Notes: a model not told the origin generated them from the sequence alone. A stretch of DNA of 64,000 nucleotides from Catonia carolina (GCA_035578175.1 JAQMRL010000001.1:59543553-59607552); one strand, 5' to 3'; positions 35,911 through 48,040 are shown, numbered from the stretch's first letter. Numbers and translations are program-made.

Positions 35911-36812
35911 CAGTTGAGATTAATTTAAGCTTTCATAAGTAAGATTTCGGACTAAGGTTTGTAATTATTGATTTTATTCTAATCAATGATGAACAAAATA
36001 CTTAATTTAGTTGGTCAATATTACTTTATATTTTAATGAGACCGCTAAAATGCTAGAATTTCAACTTTTATTGATTTCTGATTATTGAGAACTAACAAAT
36101 GAAATGCTGATTACAGCTCTAGGAGTCCGTTCAAGGTACACATCACAACCATTGAGATCAAGTGGGTGTTTAGGTCCGTGTAAATACATTCTTTTAAAAT
36201 TAATTAGCCTATATATAGGTAATGATTTTTTAAAATCCTTTTACTATTTAAAATATATTAGTTTTCACTGAAAAATAGTTTTAATTGTAATGCAGGAAGA
36301 AATTAAAAATGAACATTTTAAAGATATCCTTAATGACAAAATTTATTTTCACTCTAAATATTAAAAAAAACATATCAATAATAATTATGTATTACAATTA
36401 TGCATTTGAATATTCAAATTTTACGTACATGTAAATTTTTCTAAACGGCCTCATCGAGGGTGTGAGATCTCTATGGTTTTTGTGTGTAGCCTACTATTTA
36501 TTTCTATTTATTGGTAAATGTTTTCAGTTTTCAGTCTTTATGCACTATATAAATTGTTCTTTAAAGTAGCTATTGTTTCTGCTATTTTAAAATTTTCAAT
36601 TAATCTATAGGAAACAGTGAAAATGAACATTTCGTGAAGGAAATCGGACACATTGTTGTAAATAATTTCTAATAGAAATGGCTCTCCTGGTCACGGGTTT
36701 TGCAGTTTTCCTTGATCGCTTCACGAGAACGGCAGGTCAGCCTTCTGTTTGCAATGTGTATTTGTAGCATATATCTTTCCAAATCCTAGTATTTCAAAAT
36801 TTGACGTATATA
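35911..36812. other. No gene seen, A+T-rich DNA
   Basis: No recognisable gene or repeat. Confidence 0.45.
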
Positions 36813-36906
36813 TTCTTCTTCTCCTCCTCCTCCTCCTCCTTCTTCTCCTTCTTCTTCTTCTTCTTCTTCTTCTTCTTCTTCTTCTTCTTCTTCTTCTTCT
36901 TCTTCT
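36813..36906. repeat. (CTT/CTC)n microsatellite, 3' tail of LINE-A
   Basis: About 94 bases of TTC and CTC triplets. It directly abuts the 3' end of a minus-strand LINE-A copy, so it reads as that element's expanded (GAA)n tail. The poly-arginine and poly-phenylalanine frames are artefacts. Confidence 0.9.
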
Positions 36907-37120
36907 CACAAACAAGGATTAGGCTTCCGCCTGTTCCAACTCATAACAGCGACAAACGACTAAATTATTGTCATCTTTTGCGTGACCTCCCAACATTTCT
37001 CCTCCCCACCGGTCTGTATTGCAAAACACTGAGGGGGATCCTTCCCTCAGGCATTCTGTCTACGTGCTCCCTCCATCGATTACGATATTCTGCAATCTTC
37101 CCATTCAGGTTGTAAACATA
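36907..37120 (-). pseudogene. LINE-A 3' end (copy 2)
   Basis: The minus strand reads AEYRNRWREHVDRMPEGRIP, then VLQYRPVGRRNVGRSRKR and, in another frame, LEQAEA before the stop. This is the W-x-H-x-x-RMP...RPxGRRNVGRPxKRW ending of a widespread arthropod LINE. The first half is open and well preserved. The copy is truncated to ~210 bases and ends at the GAA tract. Confidence 0.85.
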
Positions 37121-39251
37121 CAGTTCCGTACATATTTATATTCATATATATTATATTACGTGACTATAGAAGTTTATTTATAATTTTTAAAAAATCATCT
37201 GCTGCATAACAATAAAATAATTTTCATCGTGAAACAATTTCCAAAAAAAAAACGAAAAATGAATAGGCCATCAACAAAACACACGACAATAGGACATCAA
37301 TAGGTCATTAATCGGATAACACGAGAAAAAATTAAAAAAAAAAACTTAATTTTGTACTAACAATCGCAAAAAAATACTGCGGTTTGTTGTATGATCTTTT
37401 GATATTTTCATCTTTTTTTAACACTATCTTGAAACGTAAACTATCAAATTATAATATACAAAATTTTAGTATGACATGGGATTTAAAAATGAATGGCAGA
37501 GTTATTAGTTCTTTTGAAGAAACCGTGGTAGCCTGTAGAGTTTATAAAAGTAAGTTAAACATTTTAAAATAACTGAGGAGTAAATGCAATTTTAATAATT
37601 TGTTCGTTTTAAAAACTTTTCCTCTACTTAATATTTCTGATGCTTTCCTGTATGCTTACGAAAAAAAATGAAAGAAGAGTCTAAAAAGATGAAAATACTG
37701 TTCATTTTACTGGATTTTATATACAAGTTTTTATATAAAAGAGAAGATCTCTTCTGACCAGAAACGGAATTCCTAAATAATTGAGGATATTATATCAAGG
37801 AGTCATACCAATGTCAAGCGACAGGGAACAAGTAAATTTGAAAGAAAATGAAAAAGGAAAACTATAATATGTTTTCCCCTTTACGTAAACAAGGAAGTAA
37901 TTAGTGAATTACTGCCCGATTCACTTATATGGAATCTCCAAAATTTCAATTAAAATACTATAAATTATGTATTTCACGGAGGAGTGAGAGATATTAGAAT
38001 AAGTTACTCAAAAGGAGGATTGGAGAGACAGCAACGATATTTTCATAGAGCCCTGTGCAGATCAACTCAATTGAACGTGGTTATTCATGTTACCGCAAAA
38101 CGTTTTGTTTGTTACAAAGAAAACAAAAAAATATTGTTGGTAAACTAAAGCTCGGTCAACAAGTAAGTTCTGTAAGATAATTATAATTGAATTTTAGTAG
38201 AAACAGTAATAACTGAATATTGCGTGTTTTCAAAATAGAAAATAACGATTTCAACTAATACTACTAGAACAAAAAATTAAAGTAAAATTAGAAATAGCAC
38301 GCAAGAATTATAACTAAAATTCTATTGTCCAGTATAAGTCCATTCCTTTGAGTCCATTAACACCAATTTAATATTAATGTATATTATGTGATTATGAAAG
38401 AAGTATCCGGGTTGCAAGGTCGTCTGCATGTACACATCATCCCAGTCAACGTGAATGGTACCTGTTATAATAATAAGTGTCATTCGTAGTTTAATTTTCC
38501 TTGCTTATAAATGCTCCTTTATATACTTATACAGTATTTAAAACGCATTTTCTTTGATTGCAGTATATCTTAAAAAGAAAAACCTATTAAATTGATGAAG
38601 GATATTGTGCATTCTCAACAATATATAGGTATCTTCCTTCCCTTATAAAAATGAAATTTTTTTCCAGGCACTTTATCTTTCGAATAACTTAAGCTACACC
38701 AGATGTTCTTGATTGAGAATTTTTGAACTCAATATCAAATGAGCCCGATGTTATCATATTCAATTAACTGAAGAAGGGATATAAAAAATAATTTGTACTA
38801 GAAAATAACAAGTTAAATTTAAAATGACTTTATCCAAAATTATATAATTACATGCTAAATGAATGAATGATAAAAATACATTATTCAATTTACAATCAAA
38901 AGAGTCCAGACAATTATATCCTTATACTAGAAGAGATGACTGTAAGCATAAAAAAACAAGCAAACAATTTTCTACAATGTTGGAAAAAATTTCTGATAAC
39001 TTTTAATTCCTTTTTTAAATAGATGTATAATCACGTTATAATTAAGGAAAAATATGTAATTTTGAGTAGTCTGGTTGAGGAAAATTGAAGAAAAAACTTT
39101 TTGTTGGTTTAAGACTTCAAAAATTAAATGAATTTTTATCGTTCACTTACTAAATAAATAAGTATTTATTTACTCCATTGGTTTACTAGTTACCTAATTG
39201 GATATCTTCATAGCGACAAAGTATAGGTTAAGAAATATTTTTTCTGCGCAT
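37121..39251. other. No gene seen, A+T-rich DNA
   Basis: No recognisable coding sequence, SINE head or LINE block in this 2.1-kb stretch. Confidence 0.45.
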
Positions 39252-39646
39252 GACAGACAGGTGGAGTGTCAAATTATTTACACTCACTCTGTTGGTTGCA
39301 GGGCTAAAATAGATAGTTCTGTTTCTTATCACATGGTCAGCCAAATAAATGACTGAATCATATAAGAACAGAAGAGGTAGAGGTGTAAAAGACTCTAATC
39401 AGAGTTATCTCCTCTGAAAGTAATGAATTTCATTATACAGCCAGACCCTGTGGTGAATGAAGTAAAGGTGTCATGTGCAGAGTGAAAAATATATGCTTTT
39501 CAGAGGGCCCGGCATGCTGATAAGCGTACTTTTTCACTCAGTGAGGAAGGCAACGGTAAACCACCTCTCTCCTCGTCCTCGTTTTACTTAGTAAAACCTC
39601 TACAGGTTCAAACCAGCCTTTTGGCTGATGACCTAAACAACAAGAA
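39252..39646 (+). repeat. Unclassified repeat R4, copy 2
   Basis: Longest R4 copy: it runs GACAGACAGGTGGAGTG, then AACAGAAGAGGTAGAGGTGT, CCAGACCCTGTGGTGAATGA, GGAAGGCAACGGTAAACCAC, TTTTACTTAGTAAAACCTCT and ends CTGATGACCTAAACAACAAG. The TTTTACTTAGTAAAA block is itself an inverted repeat. Confidence 0.88.
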
Positions 39647-40075
39647 ATATTTATTCTCATCAACAAAATATTTAATGTAAACAAAAAACTGCAAGTTTTA
39701 TTGTAATTTTAACCAGAAATACCAGACAAAACCCATTTGTTCATACGACAATAAACTCGAAAAATATTTAAGTATTTTATACAACAGTTTAGAAAATAAA
39801 ACGATATTTTTTTCTGTTTAAGGTAATTAAAGAGTATGTAGTATTTTATGAAATTTATGAGCAGATAATCTTGGGAGTACTACTATTTTAGTCTCATTCA
39901 TTTAGATAACACGATAATAATAGTTACCTGCGTATACGGTAAAAAATATCCAGTTTTAAAATAAAAATGGTTATTTATAAATTAGGCCTTTTGTTTACAA
40001 AATATTGCTACCTTAAAAATAGTTTAGGCTAACATCAACCTTATTTACGATGTTATTTTGGATGTTATTAAAGTA

Positions 40076-41038
40076 TAGGGTGATTCAAAAAGAGCGCCTG
40101 TTTTGATATATCAAATTATGAGATTTATTTTATTGAAAAACTGAAAATAAATACATCAACAAGTTCATCTTACCTTCCGATTTCATGTATGAAAAATGAT
40201 GTCATGCATGTGTCCTCCTCTACTGCGCTGGCACGCATCAACTCTGTCCATGAAATTGGATATTACTGCACGACAAGTTTCGACTTCCATTTGCCCGATA
40301 ACCCGTCGAATTTCCTCCTTCAAGTCATTGATGTTTCGGGGTTTATTGGCACACACCAATGACTTCAGATGACCCCAAAGATGAAAGTCACAAGGCGTCA
40401 ATTTTGTTTGCGAAGGTGTCATCATCCTGCCGTTTTCTCAATACCCAGTCAACAAACTGTCGTCTCTTCTGGTGGTCTGCCACTTTCAAATGTTGCGTCA
40501 ACTGAATTTTATACGGGTGATATTGGAGATCGTACCGAAGAATTCTCCGTACAGAAGAACATCGTAAACCCAATTATTGAGAACGGCGACGTATTGATTT
40601 TGCTGGGCTAACAGCCACACTGTCATGAACCAACGCAACGTTCTGCTCAGTTCGGCCAGAACGACGACGTCCAGAACTTTTAAGGTCGACTGTTGAACCC
40701 GTCTCAAAAAACTTTTTCATGAGCCTGCGAACTGACTGTTGATTATTCATTCGGTGCTTCATTACGTCCTAGAGTACCGCGAAGTCGCCTGACAGTAGCC
40801 GCATAACTCTCTCCACTCTGGTAAAATGTTTTGACGATTAACACTCGTTGTGCAATAGTAAACTTCTCCATGGTTAGACACAGACTGCGAGAGTACTACA
40901 CTGCGAACAAGAGAAACTACAACTGAATCGTCAATCGGAATGTTCTCCGAAATAGAAATGAGGTCTAACAATGTTGCCAACCGATAAACAAAAATTTACC
41001 AGCCGTTTAAAAACCGGCGCTCTTTTTGAATCACCCGT
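40076..41038 (-). mobile_element. Mariner-like transposon, internally deleted, TIRs intact
   Basis: A 21-bp terminal inverted repeat is perfect: GGGTGATTCAAAAAGAGCGC plus C at 40078-40098, and its reverse complement ending at 41036. TA dinucleotides at 40074-40075 and 41039-41040 can serve as the target duplication if two mismatched bases are counted at each end. The interior encodes both ends of a transposase on the minus strand, without the DDE catalytic core. The element is ~960 bp and cannot move by itself, but could in principle be mobilised by an intact relative. Confidence 0.88.
40183..40871 (-). pseudogene. Remnant of mariner-type transposase (catalytic core deleted)
   Basis: A start at 40871 opens MEKFTIAQRVLIVKTFYQSG, the N-terminal helix-turn-helix typical of DUF4817-type mariner transposases. 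Further frames give SVRRLMKKFFETGSTVDLKS (second helix-turn-helix and linker) and RRQFVDWVLRKRQDDDTFAN, which normally precedes the first catalytic D. That passage runs straight into TPCDFHLWGHLKSLV, which normally follows the second D, so the catalytic centre is lost. The C-terminal frame then stays open for ~75 codons to the stop at 40183. Frameshifts lie near 40760 and 40573. Confidence 0.85.
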
Positions 41039-41924
41039 TACTTGTGTCTAACTTTGCTTACATTTTTTTAAAATATTTTAACATATTTTCAGCAACAAAA
41101 ATGAATTTGGATTGAATTTATCTTAGTAAATTAATAGATGAATTAATGATCCATTTAATAGTATGATGTATCAAATTGTTTTCTTGTTTCTTCTTTTTAT
41201 CCCATCCCTTCTGCCTTGCATCGTGGAGCTGAATTCATTTCTTTTCACTGCAAACTCCCTCAGCTCTCCCCAAACCTTATTCTCTTTCCGTTCCCCGACA
41301 CAAATCTCATCACCGTCTTAGTGCCCGTTGGAGTGCGAGAGGTCAAAAGAAATCTCTTGATCGATTTTTACATTATATGATGCTCATGATGGACATCAGC
41401 ATAAATCATCACTTCCATTTGCAGACAAGTTTCCCCCTACGTCAATTTCTAGGGCCTGTTTGCTATTTACCACTTTATAAATATATCTTTGATACCAGTT
41501 TTTAAATCACTGTTATTAAAATATTTCTTTAATTTTAACTGTGATATTATTAACTAGGTGTTGCATTTTGTTTACATCTTAGGAGTCCCTTTACAGCCTC
41601 CATCATAGTGCTTTCGTCGTGAGTGATCTCTTAATATTTTAGTGTACTAATTTTCCTGTGATTCTTAGCATGCAAGTTTTATGATAGCTGTATTAATATT
41701 ATTATTTTTTTTGTTGATTTCTAGGTTAATATAAGTTTTTAGCATCAAGTTAGTCCGGTTGAATCATATTAAATTAAAACTACAAACATAACTACCTCTC
41801 TACAAAATTTCTCCACAGGCTTACTAAAAAGCATTCTCACTTATCACTAAAAGAAACATTTTGTCTACAAATACTTGGTAAGGACAAACGAAATGACATT
41901 TTCACAACAACCTTCAAATTCCTT
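41039..41924. other. No gene seen
   Basis: No recognisable gene or repeat, although 41190-41340 is somewhat C-rich compared with the surroundings. Confidence 0.4.
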
Positions 41925-42450
41925 CTTCTTCTGTTTCTTCTCTTCACGGGTTAGGCATTTCTACCTGTTCCGGCATCCATGTTTTCTTCGGCCTGCCAAT
42001 ATCTCTACTTCCCACTGGTTTGTATCTTCTCACTACACTAGGCAGGTGGCTTGCTGGCATTTTTTTAAATGATCGACCAATTGGGAATGATACAATTTTA
42101 TTTTTTCGTTGAGTAAAAAATTCACAATTCTTGCCTTATATCTTCACTTCTGATCCTGTCTAGTCCTGTGCAACCCTTGACAGACCTTAAGAATTTCATT
42201 TCGGCAGTTTGGATGTTTCTTTATTCCCTTTTCCTCCCTGCTGTAAGTCAAGGCTGCAACTACCACCATCTTATAAAACAATTTATAAGATGGATACACC
42301 TTGATACACCTTGTTTCGGGTCTTGTCTTTTGCCTCAGTGTCCTACGCATCGTCCCACGTACCTGATTATATTTATGAAGTTTATCTTTCACATCATAGT
42401 CATCTCATTCAAATTTCTTGTAACAATTATTATGTTAGTAGTATAATTAA
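41925..42450 (-). pseudogene. LINE-A 3' end (copy 3)
   Basis: Longest LINE-A copy. The minus strand gives KDKLHKYNQVRGTMRRTLRQ, then KLFYKMVVVAALTYSREEKG (the YK-x-x-x-x-x-LTYGSE block), NEILKVCQGLHRTRQDQK and, toward 41960, GRPKKTWMPEQVEMPNP in shifting frames. It ends in a TTC-rich stretch at 41925-41945, the (GAA)n tail. An internal near-duplication (GATACACCTT twice) lies near 42290-42310. Confidence 0.8.
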
Positions 42451-42727
42451 AACCTAACACAATGTAGGCGTATTGCAAACGATTCCTTAGAAAACTGGTA
42501 CTCATAAAAATGGCTTAAACAAAAAAAAATGCTTACACGACACCTACCTGACATTCTAAAGAGGAGTTTAAAACAAAATGAAAATATGTTATCCCTTTCC
42601 TAGCTATCATCTGGAAAACATACGTAAGATTTTCAAACTGTAGCTCTTCAGTAAGGTATAGAAATAATATGAATTTTGCTTTCGGGTTATCACCCCCCAT
42701 TTTATCTCTTAGATGCAAGACGTTTAA

Positions 42728-42838
42728 AATGTATATGCTTTAGTTTTTCTTTTCAACCCTTAAGGAACTAACGTGCTAAATTTCAGCTCTACGTGATCGG
42801 AAAGCTAGAGAATTAGTAATGTGTTAGTGAATCAATGT
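42728..42838. repeat. Repeat R7, copy 1
   Basis: Shared with 62884-62985: the blocks TTCAACCCTtAAGGAA, GCTAAATTTCAGCTCT and TAGAGAATTA followed by GTGAGTGAATCA-like sequence. It resembles the 3' UTR of some LINEs, but this is not certain. Confidence 0.65.
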
Positions 42839-43629
42839 GGATTTTCGCATTTTTAAAGCGAGGACCTGCTGATTAACTCTATATAACTATACAATTCGAA
42901 TTGAAATAACACTACAGTAATTACCACTTTTCGTAAGTATTTTTTAGGTTCAAAATACGATTTGTATTTTATTTTTATTAAATTATTTATAAGCAAACAT
43001 TTTTATAATGCTATGAGTGAACACACATAGTAGCCGATAAAAAATTTCTATTTTTATACTTTCAGACGTAGATTTATTGTTCCTGCACGTTACAATAGAT
43101 TCATGTAGGTAGTGAAAATGTGAGTGTATTATTTAAAAAAACCCAGCCTTTTATTAATCACATGGTAATATAAACAGAAGAACATTTTTATTCTACCGAT
43201 ATAGATCTAACAATAACGACAAAGTGGAAGGCTGAAATAAAGAGAAATGAACATCGCAAAACGTGATCACCTATGTTAAAGGCTAAACCACGTGAAATAA
43301 AATAACGTTTCTGTCCGTACATGTACATCACATTGCTGGTGTCCTTTCCATTATTCTAGTACTTTTATATCTCCTCATTGTATACATTTATTAGCTGTTA
43401 AAAATTTACCAATATTTATTCATTTTTATATTTTTAAATATTTTTAAAAATATAAATTTTTATTTTATTCGTCAATAACTACTGCAATGTGGGTTGCAAA
43501 ATATTGTACATAAAATTACCATTTATATCAGAGTACATTTCTGTCAAAATTCACAAATACGTTATAAGTGAGTGGGAGATCCAACCGGTTACACCAGGTA
43601 TCAGCAACTAATCAGTCGAGCAGGTTTCC
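42839..43629. other. No gene seen
   Basis: An A+T palindromic stretch (ATATTTTTAAATATTTTTAA) lies near 43428-43455. Nothing else is recognised. Confidence 0.4.
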
Positions 43630-44215
43630 TCCTTCACATGCGTGGGCTGTAACATCAGTGAGGATTGGAATCATTCTCTGGACATTAAATGTCAGATTGA
43701 TAAGGCCAGAACAACGTTTAGCAATGATAACACTGTTAAGCTGTAGAGACCTTAGCCTGAAATTGACGAAGCAGATCATCTGGTGCAATAAGTCCTCTGT
43801 ATTACTGTATGGTATAGAGACTTGGAAATTATCTAAGGCTACAGAGAAGAGGAGATTCAGGTATTCAAGATATGGCTTTACCAACAACTTCTAAAAATCT
43901 CCTGGATCGATTAAGTAAGCATTAAGGAAGGCTTAAATAGAATTGCTTGCTAAACGGAACGGTGACAAAAGTTGAACTACCTTGTGCACATCTTAATGTA
44001 TAGAGAAAAGTACCGACTCCTGTAGTTTGCCATTTAGAGGCAGTTTGAGGGACTACAGGGTCCGTGGTGGAGGCGAATTTCGTTGCCACAAACGTTAGGA
44101 AGTAGTTTGGCTTTGGCTCGACAGGGCTTTTCCGTGTGGTTGCAGGTAACGTACGCACCGCAATGATGGTAGCCAACATCTGAAGCATATACGGCGAATT
44201 AAGAAAAACAAAAAA
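43630..44215 (+). pseudogene. LINE-B 3' end
   Basis: The translation, in several frames, gives CRDLSLKLTKQIIWCNKSSV, LLYGIETWKLSKATEKR, LLKISWID, then HILMYREKYRLL, EGLQGPWWRRISLP and finally AMMVANI-stop at ~44170-44183. This is the full block order of the LINE-B C-terminus (SVLLYG-x-E-W, LKISW-DR, KYRLLQ, GK-x-GPGRRRISWL, IAMMIANI). Stops and frameshifts make it dead. Confidence 0.85.
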
Positions 44216-44984
44216 TACGTTCGCTAATATTGGTGTTAGTTCATAGAGTTGTCTGAAAGCTAACTAAGAATACAATTAGCCTACTATACTCGCTTACTAC
44301 ATAATGATAATTGCCGAAACAATGAGGTCGAATACTGAAATCAATCCAATTATGAAACGTGAGCCAAATTTGACAATATAAGCAGTTTATATTTCAGTTT
44401 CTATCTCAAAGATTTTTTTACGCTAATTTAATAAATATTTCATCCTTGACTACTTTAAATCAATACGAATCGAGTTCTCTGAATGTTTTTGTTTCAGTTG
44501 TTTATATATTTTTTCACCCGTTCTTATAATAATAATAATAATAATTTTGTGAAGTACAATTATATTTTTGGTCAAAAAGTTAATAACAATTTTTCTTTTA
44601 TCAGGTAATTATCTTTGAACTAAAAGGAAAGCGAACTGGTTGAATATCTCTTAGATTGAACGCAGTAGGACGTAGGCTACATATTGTAATCTCCACGTTG
44701 AAACCACCAATAAACTGTTGCAGTAATAGCTTATTGCTACACATATTTTATAAAAATATCGAACATTAGCTTTAAAATTAATTTAAAAAATAACCTGTAG
44801 TATGTTTTTAAAGCTATTGATTAATCAAAAATTTTTGACGTCCGTTCAATAATTTTATTCCAATTGCATTCATTCATACACGAGTTTATGATTTTTAATA
44901 CGTAGGAGGATTTTCAAATTAAAAAATCGTAGGAACCGTTTTTGAAAAAATCGCAAAAAAGTTAAAAATTAGGCAAATAAACTA
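44216..44984. other. No gene seen; short AAT tract
   Basis: A short (AAT)n tract lies at about 44526-44543. The part after 44870 may belong to the R6 copy. Confidence 0.4.
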
Positions 44985-45245
44985 CTACTTCCGATTGACC
45001 GATTTTGATGAAAATTTTTGCGTTTGGCGAAGTACCTAACTTAAGTTCCAAGTTTTAACTTTGTACACGGTTCGTTTCTTGAAATATTTTGTTCGTGCAG
45101 ACTAATTGCTAAAAAACATGTTTCTTTGGGTTCAGGGGACCTGAAAACGTGTATTTCCGGTGAAAACTCCATTTTAAAAAAATTTACATGAAAACAATAG
45201 TTTTCTTTTTTTATAGTGTATTCACATAGGGCAAGAGAAAGAAAA
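44985..45245 (-). repeat. Repeat R6, longer copy
   Basis: It matches 24764-24905 in opposite orientation: CTTTCTCTTGCCC, TTTCATGTAAATTTTT, TACACGTTTTCAGG, CCCCTGAACCCAAAGAAACA and TTAGCAATTAGTC. Its frame reads CFHVNFFKMEFSPE and FLAISL. The coding look is shared between copies, yet neither forms a full ORF. Confidence 0.7.
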
Positions 45246-45455
45246 AATGATGAATTACAAAATGATTCCATTATGCTTTAGTATTCATTTTGTGAACGTA
45301 AAAATAGAAGTAAGATTTTGTCTCATGACATACCCTACAAAAATCTTGAATAACATTATATATCTACTGATCGTAGAAAAAACTGAATACACTATTTTAA
45401 GGAGAGAAACTTAAAAACATATTTTGAATTTAGTTTTATGTTGAAGAAAAAAATT

Positions 45456-45615
45456 CCACCACCGTGGTGTAGTGGGTAGCGCTTTAGCCTACCAAGTGGA
45501 AGGTCCCAGTTTTGATTCCTGGCCAGGATCTGGAAATTATAACATGCCAAAACCCTTTGTTTCATACTCCAAAGTAGTCGCTAATAACCACGATATTGAT
45601 GTGTCAAAATAAACT
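45456..45615 (+). repeat. SINE-1 copy b
   Basis: Box-A-like GTGGTGTAGTGGGTAGCGC and box-B-like GTTTTGATTCC are followed by CTGGCCAGGATCTGG and the body AACATGCCAAAACCC, AGTCGCTAATAACCACGATA, TTGATGTG. AAAAAAATTC-like direct repeats flank it, although the A-rich context weakens that evidence. Confidence 0.85.
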
Positions 45616-45756
45616 AAAAAAAATTCAAAATACATGAATTATAAGAATCGATAAAAACCGAAAAATTCAACAGTTTTCGATTTTGTTTGTTATTAAGGAC
45701 TCCCTTTAAAATACAGTCAGAAAGTTGTCAAACAAGAGTTAATCTGAAAAAGGCCT

Positions 45757-45932
45757 ACCGTAACGGTGGCGCAGTGGCAGCAAAACTGATTTCCCAATGG
45801 AAAATCCCAAGCATGATTTCCAATTGGACCTTGCAAATCTGCACATTTTTTCTAACAGTACCTTATCACAGTGTTGACGTAAATGACCTAGTTGACAATA
45901 ATGCCGTAATCGAACGTAAAATACATTTTCCG

Positions 45933-45992
<60 letters not shown>
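45757..45992 (+). repeat. tRNA-derived SINE with (ATT)n tail
   Basis: Box-A-like GGTGGCGCAGTGGCAGC is followed by a decayed box-B region and a body with AATGACCTAGTTGACAATAA. It ends in ~19 ATT units at 45933-45990. The head resembles the other SINEs here, but the body matches none of the three named families. Confidence 0.65.
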
Positions 45993-46959
45993 CATCCTTT
46001 AGTTGTACTCTAGTCGTAGTATATTATATAAAATTAAATAATTAAGAAAAATCATACAGCAAACATTCCTATTATTCTATCAGAGAAATAATAGCGGTTA
46101 AAAAAAGTAATAAAAATTTGTGACGTAAATTTTATACTTAAAGCGATTTCTTACGGTCAGGATCAAAGAGAAAGACTTTCTTTGGTTAACAAGATAGAAA
46201 ATATCTCCATGTATTATCAATGGATACAGTAAAACAAAAAATAGATTTGTTTATTTAAAGCGTGTGTTACGTAAGGACTTAGTCACTTTGTTAATTTTTT
46301 ATGCTTCGTTAAACACCTATTAAATAACACGTAGATGTATCATACATTCCTTTACATTAATAAAGAAACAATTTTTGTTAAAAACAAATTATAAAAACTT
46401 AACAGAACTATATGTCACTTCTTATTACTAGTAAAAATAAGCTAGGTGTGGGCCTATTTCTAAAAAAACTTGTTTCTGTACATGATATAACTTGATATTT
46501 GTAATTTGAACAGGTATTCAATACACACCCATCTATCAAAATATTATGGTATTTAAATTAGATTGTACATTCCATTTTAAAGTTTTTCATAATTACGTTT
46601 ATTATCTGCAATGATAATTCGTCATTACGATGTTATTTTTAATTCTAAGTACTTCTTTAGAGAAACAGATCTTTTGTGAACGAGAAAAACTTTTTTAAAT
46701 AAATCCTTGGTTTTTAGTATGTTAAAAATTTATACACACGTTTTTATTTAATGCTTTACTCTACTTGAGAAAGTAAATGTGTGGGAATGTATGTATACGT
46801 AATAAATATATTATTTTTTGCAATCGAAGTGTATAAAGGTTCAACAATATTTTGTAGTTAGCAATATCTTTCTTCGAGGAGATGACACCTAAAGAAGAAT
46901 TAATTATTGCAAGCTCTAAGTAAATCAAGTTTTGGAACCACTTGGTATCAAAATTCAGT
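45993..46959. other. No gene seen, A+T-rich DNA
   Basis: No recognisable gene or repeat. Confidence 0.45.
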
Positions 46960-48040
46960 AGTCGTTAAAAATGTTGAAAGGCATACGACTCTGTCCCCAT
47001 AAAGAAATTATAGGGGTCTATGGCAAACATTGGTACACCAGGAAATATGATAGAAGGTGTGAAACAAATATTTAAGGAAAACAAAGTTTGTATATAAAAA
47101 GAAAAATAAGTTAACAAGCAAGTTTACAACAACTGAAGGTCTGGTACAGGGCTGTTGTACGTTACCAATGCTTTTAACCTATTTTTGGAGAACGCGCTGA
47201 AATTATGGAATGGAAATGTGAGAAAATAGGGATCCTAATACGAGAGGATAATCTGTAAACACTAACTTTCGCTGATGATTAAATTATGATAGCCCAAGAT
47301 GATGAAGATCTGAGTTTTATGATATGGAAATTGAAAAAAGAATCCACTAACAACGGGTTACGAAATATTTTTGATAAAACAGAATACTTTACAACTGAAA
47401 AAGAAGGGGTAAAAGGCTTGGAATTCGGTGATAATAGAGAGATAAAAGAACTCAAACATTTAACTATATGGTTTTTTAGAATCTTTAAGAAAAAATGCAC
47501 GGAGGAGAAAATTAAAACCAGATTAAGGCAAGCCAGAAAATCAATGAGATAACTCAGCAGCAGTATAGGGTAAACACGTCACAAGAGATACGAAGAGAAA
47601 AATATTCAATGGTACACAGCAGAGTTATGGGGCTAGGAGTTGAGTAGTAAATAAAAGAAATAGGGATAATATTAATTTAACTGATATGGAGTTCTGAATG
47701 CGAAGATATGGGCTGATGAAAATGAAGCGAGTATTCAATGAGGAAATACGAAGGAGAATGGGGGAAGAAAGGGATGTTTTAAGTCAAATGCAGGAAAAGA
47801 GGTTGATATGGTATGGACATATGAGAAGAACAGATAGAGGCAGACGGATAGTGAGGTCAGCGGATTGGGGTCCAGTAGAAAAGTACAAGAAAGGCAACTC
47901 CGGCAGTCCTTACAGATGAGTTTGGACAAGACCATGGAGAGAAGCTTCGGAGGATTGAATGGATCGTGACAATGAAGGCAGAGATTGAGGAAGGGGACGC
48001 ACGACAATCGTAGGAACCCCCTGAAATAATAATGATAAAA
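46960..48040 (+). pseudogene. LINE reverse transcriptase, long decayed fragment
   Basis: Starts in KAYDSVP near 46979, a reverse transcriptase core block, then GTPGNMIEGVKQIFKENK. Later come a weak YADD-like region (LSLADD with shifts near 47270-47280), FNEEIRRRMGEERDVLSQMQ and EKRLIWYGHMRRTDRGRR, then KYKKGNSGSPYR. This covers the reverse transcriptase from its catalytic region to the C-terminus in one ~1.1-kb fragment with many stops. An ATAATAATGATAA tail follows at ~48026-48038. Confidence 0.82.

Noticed and set aside
36721..37115. Long poly-arginine and poly-phenylalanine frames
   Set aside because: They are translations of the GAA/CTT microsatellite joined to random flanks and LINE-A antisense.
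40369..40611. Forward frames overlapping the mariner-like element
   Set aside because: Antisense shadows of the transposase remnant on the minus strand.
45041..45271. 76-codon minus frame as a gene
   Set aside because: It lies wholly within repeat R6, which recurs at 24.8 kb.
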